64,000 bases of DNA from an uncultured Gammaproteobacteria bacterium (GCA_947259485.1 CAMYLU010000010.1:1-64000), one strand, 5' to 3'. Positions 35,810 through 45,544 are shown, numbered from the stretch's first letter. Made by a program: numbers and translations. Notes: generated from the letters alone by a model not told the origin.

Positions 35810-36972
35810 GCAGGATTGCGATTTGCCTGTTACTGCTAGCGCTCACAGGTTCGCCAGCGGCCGCACGTGGCACCGGCGACCTTGGACTTTTCATTGAGCG
35901 CGCCAGCAGCAGCGCCCAAATTATTGAAACCAGCACCAATACCAGCATCGGCCGTGTCAGCGAACTCGGTGATTTGTCTCATGCATCAGTGGTTTATTCG
36001 CGTGATACTCGTTATGCCTACGTTTTCGGGCGTGACGGGGGCTTGAGCAAAATTGATATTCTAAACGCTGAAATCAGCGCGCGTATCCTGCAGTCTGGTA
36101 ACAGTATCGGCGGCGCGATCTCGCAGGACGGTCGACTGGTCGCGGTTTCGAACTATGAGCCCGGTGGCGTCAAGGTGTTTGACGCCGACACGCTCGCACT
36201 GATCGCCGATATCCCGGCCACGTTCGGCGATAATCGGCAACGCTCCAAGGTCATCGGTCTGGTCGACGCACCCGAACACAAGTTCGTGTTTTCACTCTGG
36301 GATGGGGACGAAATCTGGGTCCTCGATATGTCGAACCCTTCCAGTCCGCAAATCGAGAAATTTCGCGACATCGGTCGCAACCCCTATGACGCCTTGATCA
36401 CTTCCGACGGTCGCTATTACCTTGCCGGCCTGTTCGGTGAAGACGGGATGGCCATGCTCGACCTGTGGAACCTCGAGTCGGGTGTTACCCGCATACTGCC
36501 GAATTACGGTAAGGGTGAACAAAAATTACCGGTCTACAAGATGCCCCACCTCGAGGGTTGGGCGGTCGCCGGAGACTTCGCGTTCGTGCCTGCCGTGGGC
36601 CACCACGAGGTGCTCGTGATCAATATGCGCAACTGGAAGGAAGCTGGCCGCATCAAGGTGCATGGTCAGCCTATTTTTGTCATGGCCCGCCCTGATGGTC
36701 GCCAGGTCTGGGTTAATTTTGCGTTACCCGACAACGATACGATCCAGGTGATCGATACGCAGACACTTGCAGTTATACGAAAACTCAAACCGGGCAAGGG
36801 CGTTTTACATATGGAATTCGAACCGCGCGGCGAGGAAGTCTGGTTGTCGGTGCGTGACGAAAACCGCGTCGAGGTTTACGACACCAGGACGTTCGAGCGC
36901 AAAACCTCGCTGCCGGCGACCAAGCCCAGTGGCATTTTCTTTACCGCGCGTGCGCACCGGATAGGGCTATGA
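35806..36972 (+). CDS. nirF: NirF, heme d1 biosynthesis protein
   Basis: A 388-residue eight-bladed propeller related to the d1 domain of NirS. NirF is needed for late heme d1 synthesis and binds a d1 precursor. GTG start in a GTGA overlap with nirC. Residues 1-21 form a signal peptide (ICLLLLALTGSPAAA). The repeated blade edges (for example AISQDGRLVAVSNYEP and ARPDGRQVWVNFAL) are plain. It overlaps the next gene by four bases (ATGA). Confidence 0.9.
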   Translation: MSRIAICLLLLALTGSPAAARGTGDLGLFIERASSSAQIIETSTNTSIGRVSELGDLSHASVVYSRDTRYAYVFGRDGGLSKIDILNAEISARILQSGNSIGGAISQDGRLVAVSNYEPGGVKVFDADTLALIADIPATFGDNRQRSKVIGLVDAPEHKFVFSLWDGDEIWVLDMSNPSSPQIEKFRDIGRNPYDALITSDGRYYLAGLFGEDGMAMLDLWNLESGVTRILPNYGKGEQKLPVYKMPHLEGWAVAGDFAFVPAVGHHEVLVINMRNWKEAGRIKVHGQPIFVMARPDGRQVWVNFALPDNDTIQVIDTQTLAVIRKLKPGKGVLHMEFEPRGEEVWLSVRDENRVEVYDTRTFERKTSLPATKPSGIFFTARAHRIGL

Positions 36973-37427
36973 GGCAGTATTCCAAACTCGAGCAACGCCT
37001 GCTGAACGAATTCCAGCAGGGTATGCCGCTGACCTCGACCCCTTACGCCGATATTGCCAAACAACTTGGCGTCTATGAAACCACGGTGCTTGAAACCCTG
37101 AAACGGCTGCAGACAGAGGGCGTGGTCAGTCGAGTGGGTGCGGTTTTTCGCCCCAACCGAATTGGTGCTAGTACCCTGGCGGCAATGGCGGTGCCCGCAA
37201 CGGAACTCGAAAACGTCGCCGCGATCGTCAATGGATTCGACGAAGTCAATCACAACTACGAACGCGAGCACCGCTTCAACCTGTGGTTCGTAGTGGTCGC
37301 CAGCGACGAGGAACGGCTGGACAAGGTCCTGGCTGAAATCGAGGAACGTTGCGGATACCCGGTGCTCGACCTGCCATTACTAAATGAACACTTCATCGAC
37401 CTGGGATTTGATCTGAAATGGACATGA
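36969..37427 (+). CDS. nirD: siroheme decarboxylase subunit, NirD-type
   Basis: A 152-residue AsnC/Lrp-like protein of the NirD/L/G/H family. Together these subunits remove the C12 and C18 acetate carboxyls of siroheme to give didecarboxysiroheme. N-terminal winged helix about 5-60, then an alpha/beta domain with HNYEREHRFNLWFVV and ending NEHFIDLGFDLKW. I assign D by order and by that ending; G is close in sequence. It overlaps nirF and the next gene. Confidence 0.85.
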   Translation: MRQYSKLEQRLLNEFQQGMPLTSTPYADIAKQLGVYETTVLETLKRLQTEGVVSRVGAVFRPNRIGASTLAAMAVPATELENVAAIVNGFDEVNHNYEREHRFNLWFVVVASDEERLDKVLAEIEERCGYPVLDLPLLNEHFIDLGFDLKWT

Positions 37428-37945
37428 GAAAGGATTCCAGCTTTGAGAATGCGCTGATAGAGGTGATCAGCCAGGGTTTACCGCTGGTCAGCCATCCGTA
37501 TGCAGCGATCGCTGAGCAGCTCGGCTGCAGCGAGACACGAGTCATCGAAGGCATTAATCGAATCATGATGCGTGGCGACATGAAACGTTTCGGTGTCGTC
37601 GTTCGCCACCGCAAGCTGGGTTACCGCGCAAACGGTATGGTGGTATGGGACATTGCGGATGCGCGCGTTACCGAAATTGGCCACTGCATCGGGCAATATT
37701 CTTTCGTTACGCTTTGTTATCAACGCCCCAGGCGACTACCCGATTGGCCCTATAACCTGTTCAGCATGATCCACGGGCAAGACCGGGACGCGGTCATCGA
37801 GCAAGTTAAGTTCATCGTACGGCAATGCGGATTACGCGACATCAAGCATGAAATCCTGTTCAGCAACCGCTGCTTCAAACAGCGTGGTGCAAGCTACCTG
37901 CGCAAACAAGACCCGAACCTGCCCGGAATGGTGCTCAGTGAATGA
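37418..37945 (+). CDS. nirL: siroheme decarboxylase subunit, NirL-type
   Basis: A 175-residue partner of NirD. Winged-helix residues about 8-60, then the B-type signature RFGVVVRHRKLGYRANGMVVWD and PRRLPDWPYNLFSMIHG, which marks the L/H branch of the family. It overlaps the gene before by 10 bp and the one after by 8 bp. Choice of L over H is by synteny only. Confidence 0.82.
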   Translation: MDMRKDSSFENALIEVISQGLPLVSHPYAAIAEQLGCSETRVIEGINRIMMRGDMKRFGVVVRHRKLGYRANGMVVWDIADARVTEIGHCIGQYSFVTLCYQRPRRLPDWPYNLFSMIHGQDRDAVIEQVKFIVRQCGLRDIKHEILFSNRCFKQRGASYLRKQDPNLPGMVLSE

Positions 37946-38915
37946 ATTGAGCCGCCAGTTTATCAATCGCTACCAGGGTGGTTTCCCGATCGAGGAACAG
38001 CCTTTTGCCAGCGTTGCCAGCGAGCTCGGAACTGACAGCGCCACGCTTATTGACATAATCCGGGAATTACTGGATGACGGTGAATTAAGTCGTTTTGGTC
38101 CACTGTATGACGCTTCCAGTATGGGCGGCAGCCTGACCCTGGCCGCGTTGTCGGTGCCGGATGACAGGTTCGACGAGGTCACGGAACTGGTAAATGCGAT
38201 GACCGAGGTTGCGCATAACTACCACCGCGAACACGAACTGAATATGTGGTTTGTTATCGCCACTGAAACCCCCGAACTACTGCAACAAACCATAGACCGA
38301 ATCGAGCAGGCCGCCAACTTGCCGGTGTACAACTTCCCCAAGTTGCAAACCTTTTACCTCGGGCTGTGGTTACTGCTCGATGACTCGGGTGGGGTTAGCA
38401 CGCAACCCCTGCCAGGCCCACTGAAGCAAGGTGGCATGATAATCGATGAGCTCGACCGCAAAATCGTGCAGGCAACCCAGGAAGGCCTGCCGCTGCAGAC
38501 AGCACCCTATACCGAGGTTGCCGGAGCTTGCGACTGCGATACGGAAACCGTGATGCAGCGCATGCGTCGTATGCTCGATCGCGGTGTCATTCGACGCATC
38601 GGCGCGATACCCAATCACTATCGTTTAGGCTTGAGCGCTAACGGCATGTCAGTCTGGGATGTCAAAGACGAAAAACTGCCGGAACTTGGCGCCCGGGTCG
38701 GCCGGCTGGATTTTGTCAGTCACAGTTATGAAAGGCCGCGTCATTTACCACTATGGCCCTATAACCTGTTTGCAATGGTGCACGGTCATGATCGCGATGA
38801 AGTAAGCTCCAAAGTTGAGCAGATCGCCGAACTCCTGGGTAGCTCATGCAAGCAGTATGACGTGCTCTTTAGCACCCGTATCCTTAAAAAAACCGGATTG
38901 AGGCTAGTCGCCTGA
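37938..38915 (+). CDS. fused siroheme decarboxylase NirG-NirH
   Basis: A 325-residue fusion of two family members. Residues 1-150 are A/G-type (VAHNYHREHELNMWFVIA, ending FPKLQTFYLGLWLLL). Residues about 167-325 are B/H-type, restarting at IIDELDRKIVQATQEGLP and carrying HYRLGLSANGMSVWD and PRHLPLWPYNLFAMVHG. Start taken as GTG 37938, overlapping nirL by 8 bp; TTG 37947 is an alternative. A methionine near the join (MIIDEL) could allow internal initiation. Known operons more often fuse D with L, so a G-H fusion is less usual. The TGA overlaps the nirJ start (TGATG). Confidence 0.85.
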   Translation: MNELSRQFINRYQGGFPIEEQPFASVASELGTDSATLIDIIRELLDDGELSRFGPLYDASSMGGSLTLAALSVPDDRFDEVTELVNAMTEVAHNYHREHELNMWFVIATETPELLQQTIDRIEQAANLPVYNFPKLQTFYLGLWLLLDDSGGVSTQPLPGPLKQGGMIIDELDRKIVQATQEGLPLQTAPYTEVAGACDCDTETVMQRMRRMLDRGVIRRIGAIPNHYRLGLSANGMSVWDVKDEKLPELGARVGRLDFVSHSYERPRHLPLWPYNLFAMVHGHDRDEVSSKVEQIAELLGSSCKQYDVLFSTRILKKTGLRLVA

Positions 38916-40138
38916 TGTTTCGAATAAGCCGATATATGCACGCACTCGCAAGTGGACAGAGTGTTTCGCCCACACCCAAACCCGTTATGATGGGTAGCGG
39001 ACCGGTGGTGATCTGGAACCTGATCCGGCGCTGCAACCTGGCCTGTAAGCATTGCTATGCAACCTCTGCGGACATCGATTTCGAGGGCGAACTCAGCACC
39101 GAAGAAGTGTTTTCGGTGATGCAGGATCTGAAGTCATTCGGGGTATCGGTGCTGATCCTGTCGGGTGGCGAACCACTACTGCGTCCGGATATCTTCGAGG
39201 TTTCCGCTCGCGCCAGGGAGATGGGATTCTACGTCGGTCTCTCCAGTAACGGCACTTTGATCACCGAGAAAAATATCTCCGATATCGAACGCATCGGCTA
39301 TGACTATGTCGGGGTCAGCCTCGATGGTATGCGTGAAACCCATGACTGTTTCCGTCGCAAACAGGGCGCATTTGATGATTCCTTGAGGGGCATCCGTTTA
39401 TGCCATGACGCCGGGATCAAGGTGGGACTACGTTTTACCTTGACCCAGGACAATGCCCACGAACTTCCGCACCTGCTGCAATTAATGCAGGCTGAAGATA
39501 TCGACAAGTTTTACCTGTCACACCTTAATTACGCTGGACGTGGCAATCGCAACCGTGCCAGTGACCTGCACCACCGGATGACGCGCAGCGCCATGGACCT
39601 GTTGTTCGAAACCTGCTGGCAGGACGTCAAGGACGGCGTAAAACGCGAATTCGTTACCGGTAACAACGACGCCGATGGCGTATACCTGCTGCAATGGGCT
39701 GCCCGGCATATTCCCGAACACGTCGAGGCATTGCGCAAGCAGCTATTACGCTGGGGTGGTAATTCATCCGGTGTCAACATCGCCAACATTGATAATCTCG
39801 GCACCGTGCACCCGGATACCATGTGGTGGGACTACAGTATCGGCAACGTCAGAGAAAGGCCTTTTTCGGAAATCTGGCAGGACAGCTCTGACCCCCTGAT
39901 GGCGGGCTTGAAAGCCGCGCAACGTCCGCTCGAAGGGCGTTGTGCAAAGTGCCAGCACCTCGCCATCTGCGGCGGTAATTCGCGCACCCGCGCCTGGCAG
40001 TTAACCGGTAATCCGTGGGCAGAGGATCCGGGTTGTTACCTGAGCGACGACGAAATTGGCGTAGTGAATATGCCGCAACGAGTCGAATTGACACCCTACC
40101 GGCGCAAGCAGGAAGCTGAAAAGGAATTGCACACCTAA
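38915..40138 (+). CDS. nirJ: radical SAM heme d1 biosynthesis protein NirJ
   Basis: A 407-residue radical SAM enzyme that replaces the propionates of didecarboxysiroheme by oxo groups. The SAM cluster is C40/C44/C47 (CNLACKHC), with LILSGGEPLLRPD as the GGE motif. The C-terminal twitch/SPASM-like region holds the auxiliary-cluster cysteines (GRCAKCQHLAICGG and EDPGCYL). Last gene of the d1 operon; a GCAGCAGCTGCTGC palindrome lies at 40141-40154, before the convergent regulator. Confidence 0.93.
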   Translation: MFRISRYMHALASGQSVSPTPKPVMMGSGPVVIWNLIRRCNLACKHCYATSADIDFEGELSTEEVFSVMQDLKSFGVSVLILSGGEPLLRPDIFEVSARAREMGFYVGLSSNGTLITEKNISDIERIGYDYVGVSLDGMRETHDCFRRKQGAFDDSLRGIRLCHDAGIKVGLRFTLTQDNAHELPHLLQLMQAEDIDKFYLSHLNYAGRGNRNRASDLHHRMTRSAMDLLFETCWQDVKDGVKREFVTGNNDADGVYLLQWAARHIPEHVEALRKQLLRWGGNSSGVNIANIDNLGTVHPDTMWWDYSIGNVRERPFSEIWQDSSDPLMAGLKAAQRPLEGRCAKCQHLAICGGNSRTRAWQLTGNPWAEDPGCYLSDDEIGVVNMPQRVELTPYRRKQEAEKELHT

Positions 40139-40155
40139 GAGCAGCAGCTGCTGCA

Positions 40156-40833
40156 CTATCCCGAACAAAGGCTAATCATCGCTTCGCGATCGTGAATCGT
40201 GACATTGCGGCCGTCGATCGACACAATTTCCTGTTCGTGCAGGTTTTTCAGAATCCGTGAAAAGGTTTCGGGTTTGACCGATAACCTCGACGCTATGACG
40301 CTCTTGGCGATCTTGAGCTCAAAGCTATCTTTGTCGGCCGCAGAATGGTGCAACAGGTAGGCAACCGTGCGCACGGTGCCGGTATCCAGGCTGAGCGCGT
40401 CAATTTCCCGAATCAACCCACGCAAGCGAAAACTCATCTTACCCAGCAGCAGAAAACAGGTATCCATTGATTCGCGCAACATCGCCTTAAAATCCTTGCA
40501 GTTAATGCCAATCACCCTGCTCGGCGAGAGTGCTGTTGCAGTAACCGGGTAATGTGGTTCATCCATAAACATCAGGGCTTCGGCAAAGGTTGCACCGTCC
40601 TCCATTATTTCTACAACCTTTTCCTTGCCTTCGGGCGACACGCGAAACAACTTGATCCGCCCTGACAGCACAAGATAGAAACTAGTGGCTTTGTCGCCCT
40701 GGAAAAATAGCGATTCTCCCTCAATCATGTCGGTGACATGGGAATGACGGCGCACGCGGTCCATTTGAGCTTCCGTCAGCCCTGAAAACAGGTGTGACGT
40801 GCTCAGCGCTTCGAGTATACCTTTGGAATCCAA
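40156..40833 (-). CDS. dnr: Dnr-type Crp/Fnr regulator
   Basis: A 225-residue transcription activator: cyclic-nucleotide-binding-like domain about 12-130, dimer helix, and winged helix about 165-215 with the recognition helix SVKPETFSRILKNL. The N-terminal cysteines of FNR are absent, so no O2-sensing [4Fe-4S] cluster is expected. This matches Dnr/NnrR proteins, which respond to NO via heme. It is convergent with nirJ and is the obvious candidate to bind the TTGAC-N4-ATCAA boxes of this window. No such box precedes the gene itself. Confidence 0.87.
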   Translation of the reverse strand: MDSKGILEALSTSHLFSGLTEAQMDRVRRHSHVTDMIEGESLFFQGDKATSFYLVLSGRIKLFRVSPEGKEKVVEIMEDGATFAEALMFMDEPHYPVTATALSPSRVIGINCKDFKAMLRESMDTCFLLLGKMSFRLRGLIREIDALSLDTGTVRTVAYLLHHSAADKDSFELKIAKSVIASRLSVKPETFSRILKNLHEQEIVSIDGRNVTIHDREAMISLCSG

Positions 40834-40924
40834 TCTAAGTCCCTGCCAGGTTCAACCTTTAACCAGAGCAGAATATTGACATGAAACCGGTTGACTCGCA
40901 CCGGTTTTTTCAACCCTACCGGGC

Positions 40925-41731
40925 TCACTTCCGGCGCAATAGCTGTTGTCGAATAGCCGTTAGCCTTAGTGCGTGGTTGGTGAAAACCCAGTCCACGCCC
41001 CGGTTCAATTCACGGTACAAACTAAAACGCGATGTAATGAAACCTGTGCCTACTTTCTGTCCCTGCCGATGATGGTGCTTGATCATGCCCTTATTCAATA
41101 ACAAGTAGTGACCACAGGCACCCGCAAAATCGTGCAACAATGCTTCGCGACTGACTCTCCCCATATCAAGCTCGGCTACCGGCAGGCAGGCCACTGTACC
41201 CGCAAATTTGACCAGGTTGAACAGATCGCATTGTAACGCCAGGAAATGATAGTCATCGCCGGCGCTAAGCGGGGTAAAGATTTCCTGCAGTCGGTTTTCC
41301 CTGGCGTCCTCTGCCCCCAAACCGTCATGTTTCAGTTCGACCATTAAATGACAGACTCCAGCAAAACGTTCTACAACTTCTGACAGCGTCGGGATTTCAG
41401 GCACCCTTTGTCTTAACTCGCTTAAACTCGTTTCAGCCACGGTCAGCTCGACATCGAACACACGTCGAGTATCGGTATCGTGAATCACCACCGGCTCCAG
41501 GTCACGGGTCCAGCGCACGTCGAACTCAATCCCCCAGGCCCCTGCTTCGGCAACCCGCGCAAAGGCCGCAATGGTATTTTCTTTAACCTGAAGATTATCG
41601 TGTTCACCACGATGCGAAATAATCTTGCCTTCAAGCAAGGCCTGATGAGAAGGTCGTGGTCGGGGAATGGTCATGAAGCAGATATCGACAATATGCTGAG
41701 CAACACGTTCCAGCTGGTAACGCAGGTGCAT
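40925..41731 (-). CDS. glycerophosphodiester phosphodiesterase
   Basis: A 268-residue GDPD-family TIM barrel that would hydrolyse glycerophosphodiesters to glycerol-3-phosphate and an alcohol. Signature: ISHRGEHDN with ENTIAAF, then GIEFDVRWTRD and PVVIHD, covering the metal and catalytic residues. No signal peptide, so cytosolic. ATG 41731 overlaps the stop of a small upstream frame (TGATG). The GDPD domain starts only at about residue 36, so the internal ATG at 41674 is also possible. Confidence 0.85.
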   Translation of the reverse strand: MHLRYQLERVAQHIVDICFMTIPRPRPSHQALLEGKIISHRGEHDNLQVKENTIAAFARVAEAGAWGIEFDVRWTRDLEPVVIHDTDTRRVFDVELTVAETSLSELRQRVPEIPTLSEVVERFAGVCHLMVELKHDGLGAEDARENRLQEIFTPLSAGDDYHFLALQCDLFNLVKFAGTVACLPVAELDMGRVSREALLHDFAGACGHYLLLNKGMIKHHHRQGQKVGTGFITSRFSLYRELNRGVDWVFTNHALRLTAIRQQLLRRK

Positions 41732-41925
41732 CACTGTTGCCAGATCAGGTCACGGCAGGGCACCGGGTAAGACAGGCTGACCGGTACAGGAGTAAGGTCG
41801 CGGGCGCTTTCGTAACAGCTAACCCTGCCTTTTCCGTCGACCCAGAATAGTTGCGGGTCGAAATCACTGGTCGCCAGCATTATAAAAAGTGCCCTAATCG
41901 AGATGCGCGTAGTTACAAGAGGCAT
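41731..41925 (-). CDS. small hypothetical protein coupled to GDPD
   Basis: A frame of up to 64 residues ending PCRDLIWQQ, its TGA overlapping the GDPD start codon. A shorter version from ATG 41880 (MLATSDFDPQLFWVDG) is as likely. No strong ribosome binding site for either. No family is recognised. Support is the coupling geometry only. Confidence 0.4.
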   Translation of the reverse strand: MPLVTTRISIRALFIMLATSDFDPQLFWVDGKGRVSCYESARDLTPVPVSLSYPVPCRDLIWQQ

Positions 41926-42074
41926 CCGGGAACTTTAATAGAATAAGTCTCTAATTTATATGATTAAGCAGAATTAAAGGTTAATAAAACCAACTCGTGT
42001 TGGCGTCAATCGGTGTTGGGAGCAGTCCGCCATCCATGGCAGAAAGGGGAAGTCAAAACAGGGAGAATTTCTAC

Positions 42075-42308
42075 TTAACTGGCAATCGCTTTCTCGCGAA
42101 CCGATCTCAAGCGCTTGTTCAAAAAGCGCAGCTCCGATATCAGGTAACGCTTACGTCCGGATTCGAGCTGCGATGCATTACTCGTTCCGACTTGTTGTCT
42201 AATACTGTCAATCGATCGTACCAGCTTGATTTCGTCGATCGCGAGACCCATGTTTTTCAAAACACATTGCGTCGACAGCGGATCGATATGGATATTTACC
42301 TGACTCAT
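42075..42308 (-). CDS. small hypothetical protein
   Basis: 77 residues, basic at the C-terminus (GRKRYLISELRFLNKRLRSVREKA), helical, no membrane segment. ATG 42308 is chosen because GAGG lies seven bases upstream. A longer frame begins at 42386 but adds an unrelated hydrophobic stretch. No family is recognised. Confidence 0.5.
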   Translation of the reverse strand: MSQVNIHIDPLSTQCVLKNMGLAIDEIKLVRSIDSIRQQVGTSNASQLESGRKRYLISELRFLNKRLRSVREKAIAS

Positions 42309-42488
42309 GGCATACCTCAACATAAATTTGAAGAGGATATATAGGACTGCAAGCGGCGCTTGGCTGTGACTCAAATTCCGCTCCAACTGTGAATTTATTC
42401 ACTGCCACAGGCCTCATAGAACAAGGCTGTGACCGAAGTCAAAATTTATTTGGGCAGTGCGTCACAATCGGGTTTTAGCGTAATTCGC

Positions 42489-43310
42489 TCAATCCGGATC
42501 GATATAATCCAGTACCGCGTTTAGCGCCATGCCACAATCTTGTTCAACTTTCAGTTGCAGCAATTCATCGGCGCGGGTTTTACCACGATTTATTGCCGCA
42601 ATTGGAATTCCCGCTCGTTGCGCCTCGCGTATAAAGCGAAACCCCGAGTACAACATTAACGAGGATCCAACAACCAGCATGGCATCGGCTGACGCAAGCG
42701 CATCGAAACATTCCTGCACCCGCACCCGGGGTACGGTTTCACCAAAAAACACAACCTGCGGTTTCAATACCCCGCCACAAGATTCGCAAGCGGGCACATC
42801 GATCGCGCAGTGATCGAAATCGTTAAGCAATGCATCGCCGTCCGGAGCGCTTTTAGCCGATAGATCTATCAGCACAGAATTGGTGTCGAGCAACCGCTGC
42901 TGCATCGCCGCACGCTCGATGGTAACCCCGCAGTCGAGGCAAACCACCCTGGCCAGCGAGCCATGTAACTCGGTAACCTGCCTGCTGCCAGCGCGCTGAT
43001 GCAGGCCATCGACATTTTGGGTGACGGTAGTTGCGAGCCGGCCCAGTTGTTCGAGGCGCGCCAGTGCCTGGTGGGCCTGGTTGGGCGCGGCAAGGCAAAA
43101 CCGCTGCCAGCCGATAAAAGAACGTGCCCAGTATCGCTGCCTGGCCTCGTGCTGTTCGACGAATTCACCATACTCGATCGGTTTCTGGTGCTTCCAGTTG
43201 CCACTGTCATCACGGTAGTCGGGAATACCGGACGCGGTGCTGACCCCGGCACCGGTAAGCACGAAGATGCGCTCGTGGTCAGTGATAAAATCGGATAGCA
43301 ATGAAGACAT
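42489..43310 (-). CDS. Sir2-family NAD-dependent deacylase
   Basis: A 273-residue sirtuin removing acyl groups from lysines with NAD+. [15 protein letters not shown] (20-34) binds [11 protein letters not shown] (97-104) lines the site, H116 is catalytic, and C124/C127 plus the CESC pair near 185 bind zinc. It resembles the class II/SIR4-like bacterial group. Start ATG 43310 avoids overlap with the divergent gene; an upstream frame start at 43400 runs into it. Confidence 0.9.
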   Translation of the reverse strand: MSSLLSDFITDHERIFVLTGAGVSTASGIPDYRDDSGNWKHQKPIEYGEFVEQHEARQRYWARSFIGWQRFCLAAPNQAHQALARLEQLGRLATTVTQNVDGLHQRAGSRQVTELHGSLARVVCLDCGVTIERAAMQQRLLDTNSVLIDLSAKSAPDGDALLNDFDHCAIDVPACESCGGVLKPQVVFFGETVPRVRVQECFDALASADAMLVVGSSLMLYSGFRFIREAQRAGIPIAAINRGKTRADELLQLKVEQDCGMALNAVLDYIDPD

Positions 43311-43384
43311 GCGCACCAGTTTAACAGGCTCGAAGGGTTGATTAGCGCTTTTATCCGCTACCCTTCTTCCATTATTATGAGCTG

Positions 43385-44434
43385 ATGGCCATCCGCACAA
43401 CCTGCATCGGTGCTTACCCGAAACCCGACTATATCGAGATCGGCAACTTCGCCGAAACCGCGGAGCAGGATGACAGCGTGACGCGCGCCTTCACCTATAC
43501 CCAGGACAACGCCGACAAGGTGCCCGAGGAATTGCTGAGCAGGGCAACTCGCGAGGCGATCCAGGACCAGATCGATTGCGGCATCGATATCCCGACCGAC
43601 GGAGAACAGCGGCGTGAGAATTATATTCACTATCACTGCCGTCATCTCGACGGTATCGATTTCGAAAACCTTAGCAACAAGGTGCATCGTAACGGTGCGG
43701 CCGTGGCCGATCTGCCGACCATTAGTGCCAGGATCGAGCCCGGCGGTGATCATTTCCTCGATCGGGATTTCCAGGTCGCGCAGGATTACAGTGACCGCCC
43801 GATCAAGATTACCGTGCCGGGTCCCCTGTCGATCATCGACACGACTGCAAACGTTTATTACCGCAGCGAGCACGAACTCGCTTTCGACCTGGCAGACGCG
43901 CTTAATTTTGAAATTCGGGCGCTCGCCGCCGCAGGCTGTCAGTATATACAGGTCGACGAACCCCTGTTTGTGCGTAAAGTCGACGACGCTTTAGCCTTCG
44001 GCACCGAGTGTCTGGATCGCTGCTTCGATGGCATACCCGGGCACGTCACACGGGTGGTGCACATGTGTTGCGGCTACCCGGGTCACATCGACGACGAAGA
44101 CTATATAAAAGCCGATCCCGAATGCTATTTTCAACTGGCCAAAAAAATTGACAAGACCGGTATCCACCAGGTTTCGATCGAGGACGCTCATTGCCTCAAC
44201 GATCTGAAACTACTCGAGAACTTTGCCGACACCGCCGTGATCCTCGGCGTGGTCACGATCGCAAACAGCAGCATCGAAAGCATTGAAACTATTCAGCAAC
44301 GCCTCGAGCTTGCGCTGCAGCACATCGATGCGGATCGGCTACTGGCGGCGCCCGACTGCGGCCTGATGATGCTGGATCGCGACCTGGCAATGGCCAAGCT
44401 GAAAAACATGTGCACGGCAGCGGGGACAATCTGA
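43385..44434 (+). CDS. MetE-like (cobalamin-independent) methyltransferase, catalytic core
   Basis: A 349-residue protein matching only the C-terminal catalytic barrel of MetE, as in core-MetE and archaeal enzymes. It would transfer a methyl group to homocysteine or a related thiol. Zinc-site residues are seen in RVVHMCCG (His, Cys), with QVDEPL and a later Cys in APDCGLM. The N-terminal folate half of MetE is absent, so the methyl donor may be something other than methyl-folate polyglutamate. Divergent from the sirtuin gene. Confidence 0.85.
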   Translation: MAIRTTCIGAYPKPDYIEIGNFAETAEQDDSVTRAFTYTQDNADKVPEELLSRATREAIQDQIDCGIDIPTDGEQRRENYIHYHCRHLDGIDFENLSNKVHRNGAAVADLPTISARIEPGGDHFLDRDFQVAQDYSDRPIKITVPGPLSIIDTTANVYYRSEHELAFDLADALNFEIRALAAAGCQYIQVDEPLFVRKVDDALAFGTECLDRCFDGIPGHVTRVVHMCCGYPGHIDDEDYIKADPECYFQLAKKIDKTGIHQVSIEDAHCLNDLKLLENFADTAVILGVVTIANSSIESIETIQQRLELALQHIDADRLLAAPDCGLMMLDRDLAMAKLKNMCTAAGTI

Positions 44435-44498
44435 CTTTGTATTACAAGCCGGTTAACCAGCAATCTGGAGCCGTTCAAACGAATACCAGGGAATTCAT

Positions 44499-45494
44499 AT
44501 GCCGATAGATCTCACTAACAAGAAGATAATCATGATTCACGGCCTGGCCTCCAAGCCACCGCGGAATCAAACGCACCAGTTATGGCGCCGTACCCTGACC
44601 GAAAATATCCGCGTCAGTCATCGCCGACTCGCGCGCAGCCTCGACGCCAATCCCGAGGTGTTCGAGTCCGCTTACTGGGCCGACGTGGTACCGCACCATA
44701 TTCCCGACGATGCCGGCTACACCAAAAAACTGCAGCTACAGGTAGACAAGGTCATCGCCGAACGGCGCAAAATCAAAGACAAATTCCATGTAGGCATGGG
44801 TGAAAAAGTATCCGGATTTTTCAAGGATCGCGGCGTCGACCTGGTGAAGTTGCTGGCCGGTGCATTGACGGTCAAAGACAACGTCATGAACAATTTTCTG
44901 CGCGAGACCGAGCTCTACGACACGGACCAGTATATTGCCGATCAAATGCGCGCACCGCTCGAAAATGCGCTACGCCGTGCCTGGGATGAAGGACGCGAAC
45001 CCGTCGTCGTTGCACACAGCATGGGCAGCTTTATCGGCTATGACGTGCTGTGGCGATTTTCGCATCGTAAAACTGCCGGCTTTAAAATCTACAATAAAAA
45101 ACGGGTGAAAATGTTTATCACGATGGGCTCACCGCTCGGTGATTCGGTGGTGCGGGATTTGCTGTTCGCCAAACATCACAAGTCTTATAGCCCGCGATGG
45201 TATCCAACCAATATTGATTTTTGGCACAACTACGCCTGCCTTGGTGACGTGGTCTCGCATCAGAGAAATTTCGATAACCAATTTTATGAACCGATGCGCA
45301 AGTTGAAGTTATTCCCGAAAAAACCCAAATTTCGTACCATCGATTATGTCGATTTACACAATCCATTCGAAGTCGTGACTCACTCCGGGAATCGCAAACG
45401 GGAAAAACGCAACCCGCACAAGTCCTATGGTTACCTGGCGCAGCCGCGACTGGGTAGCTGGATTGCGGATTACCTGCTGGATCGATTGCGTTAG
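44499..45494 (+). CDS. alpha/beta-hydrolase-like protein
   Basis: 331 residues. An oxyanion-type HG at 14-15 (IMIHGLASKP) and the nucleophile elbow VVAHSMGSF with S174 identify an alpha/beta hydrolase. A helical lid-like insertion of about 75-145 lies between. The acid is uncertain; H367-type histidines near the end (DLHNPFEVVTHSG) could serve as the base. No signal peptide. Lipase, esterase or a regulatory role cannot be decided. Confidence 0.75.
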   Translation: MPIDLTNKKIIMIHGLASKPPRNQTHQLWRRTLTENIRVSHRRLARSLDANPEVFESAYWADVVPHHIPDDAGYTKKLQLQVDKVIAERRKIKDKFHVGMGEKVSGFFKDRGVDLVKLLAGALTVKDNVMNNFLRETELYDTDQYIADQMRAPLENALRRAWDEGREPVVVAHSMGSFIGYDVLWRFSHRKTAGFKIYNKKRVKMFITMGSPLGDSVVRDLLFAKHHKSYSPRWYPTNIDFWHNYACLGDVVSHQRNFDNQFYEPMRKLKLFPKKPKFRTIDYVDLHNPFEVVTHSGNRKREKRNPHKSYGYLAQPRLGSWIADYLLDRLR

Positions 45495-45544
45495 GCGAGC
45501 CGGGAAATGCCGGCAGACGTCGGTTTTAACTTGATCGCGGTGTA

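Noticed and set aside
40925-40990. Possible terminator after GDPD
   Set aside because: No stem with a T tract could be found on the minus strand.
42430-42441. TGAC-CGAA-GTCA as a further Dnr box
   Set aside because: The inner bases fit, but the outer T/A of the consensus is incomplete and it is about 128 bp from the nearest gene start. Too weak to list.
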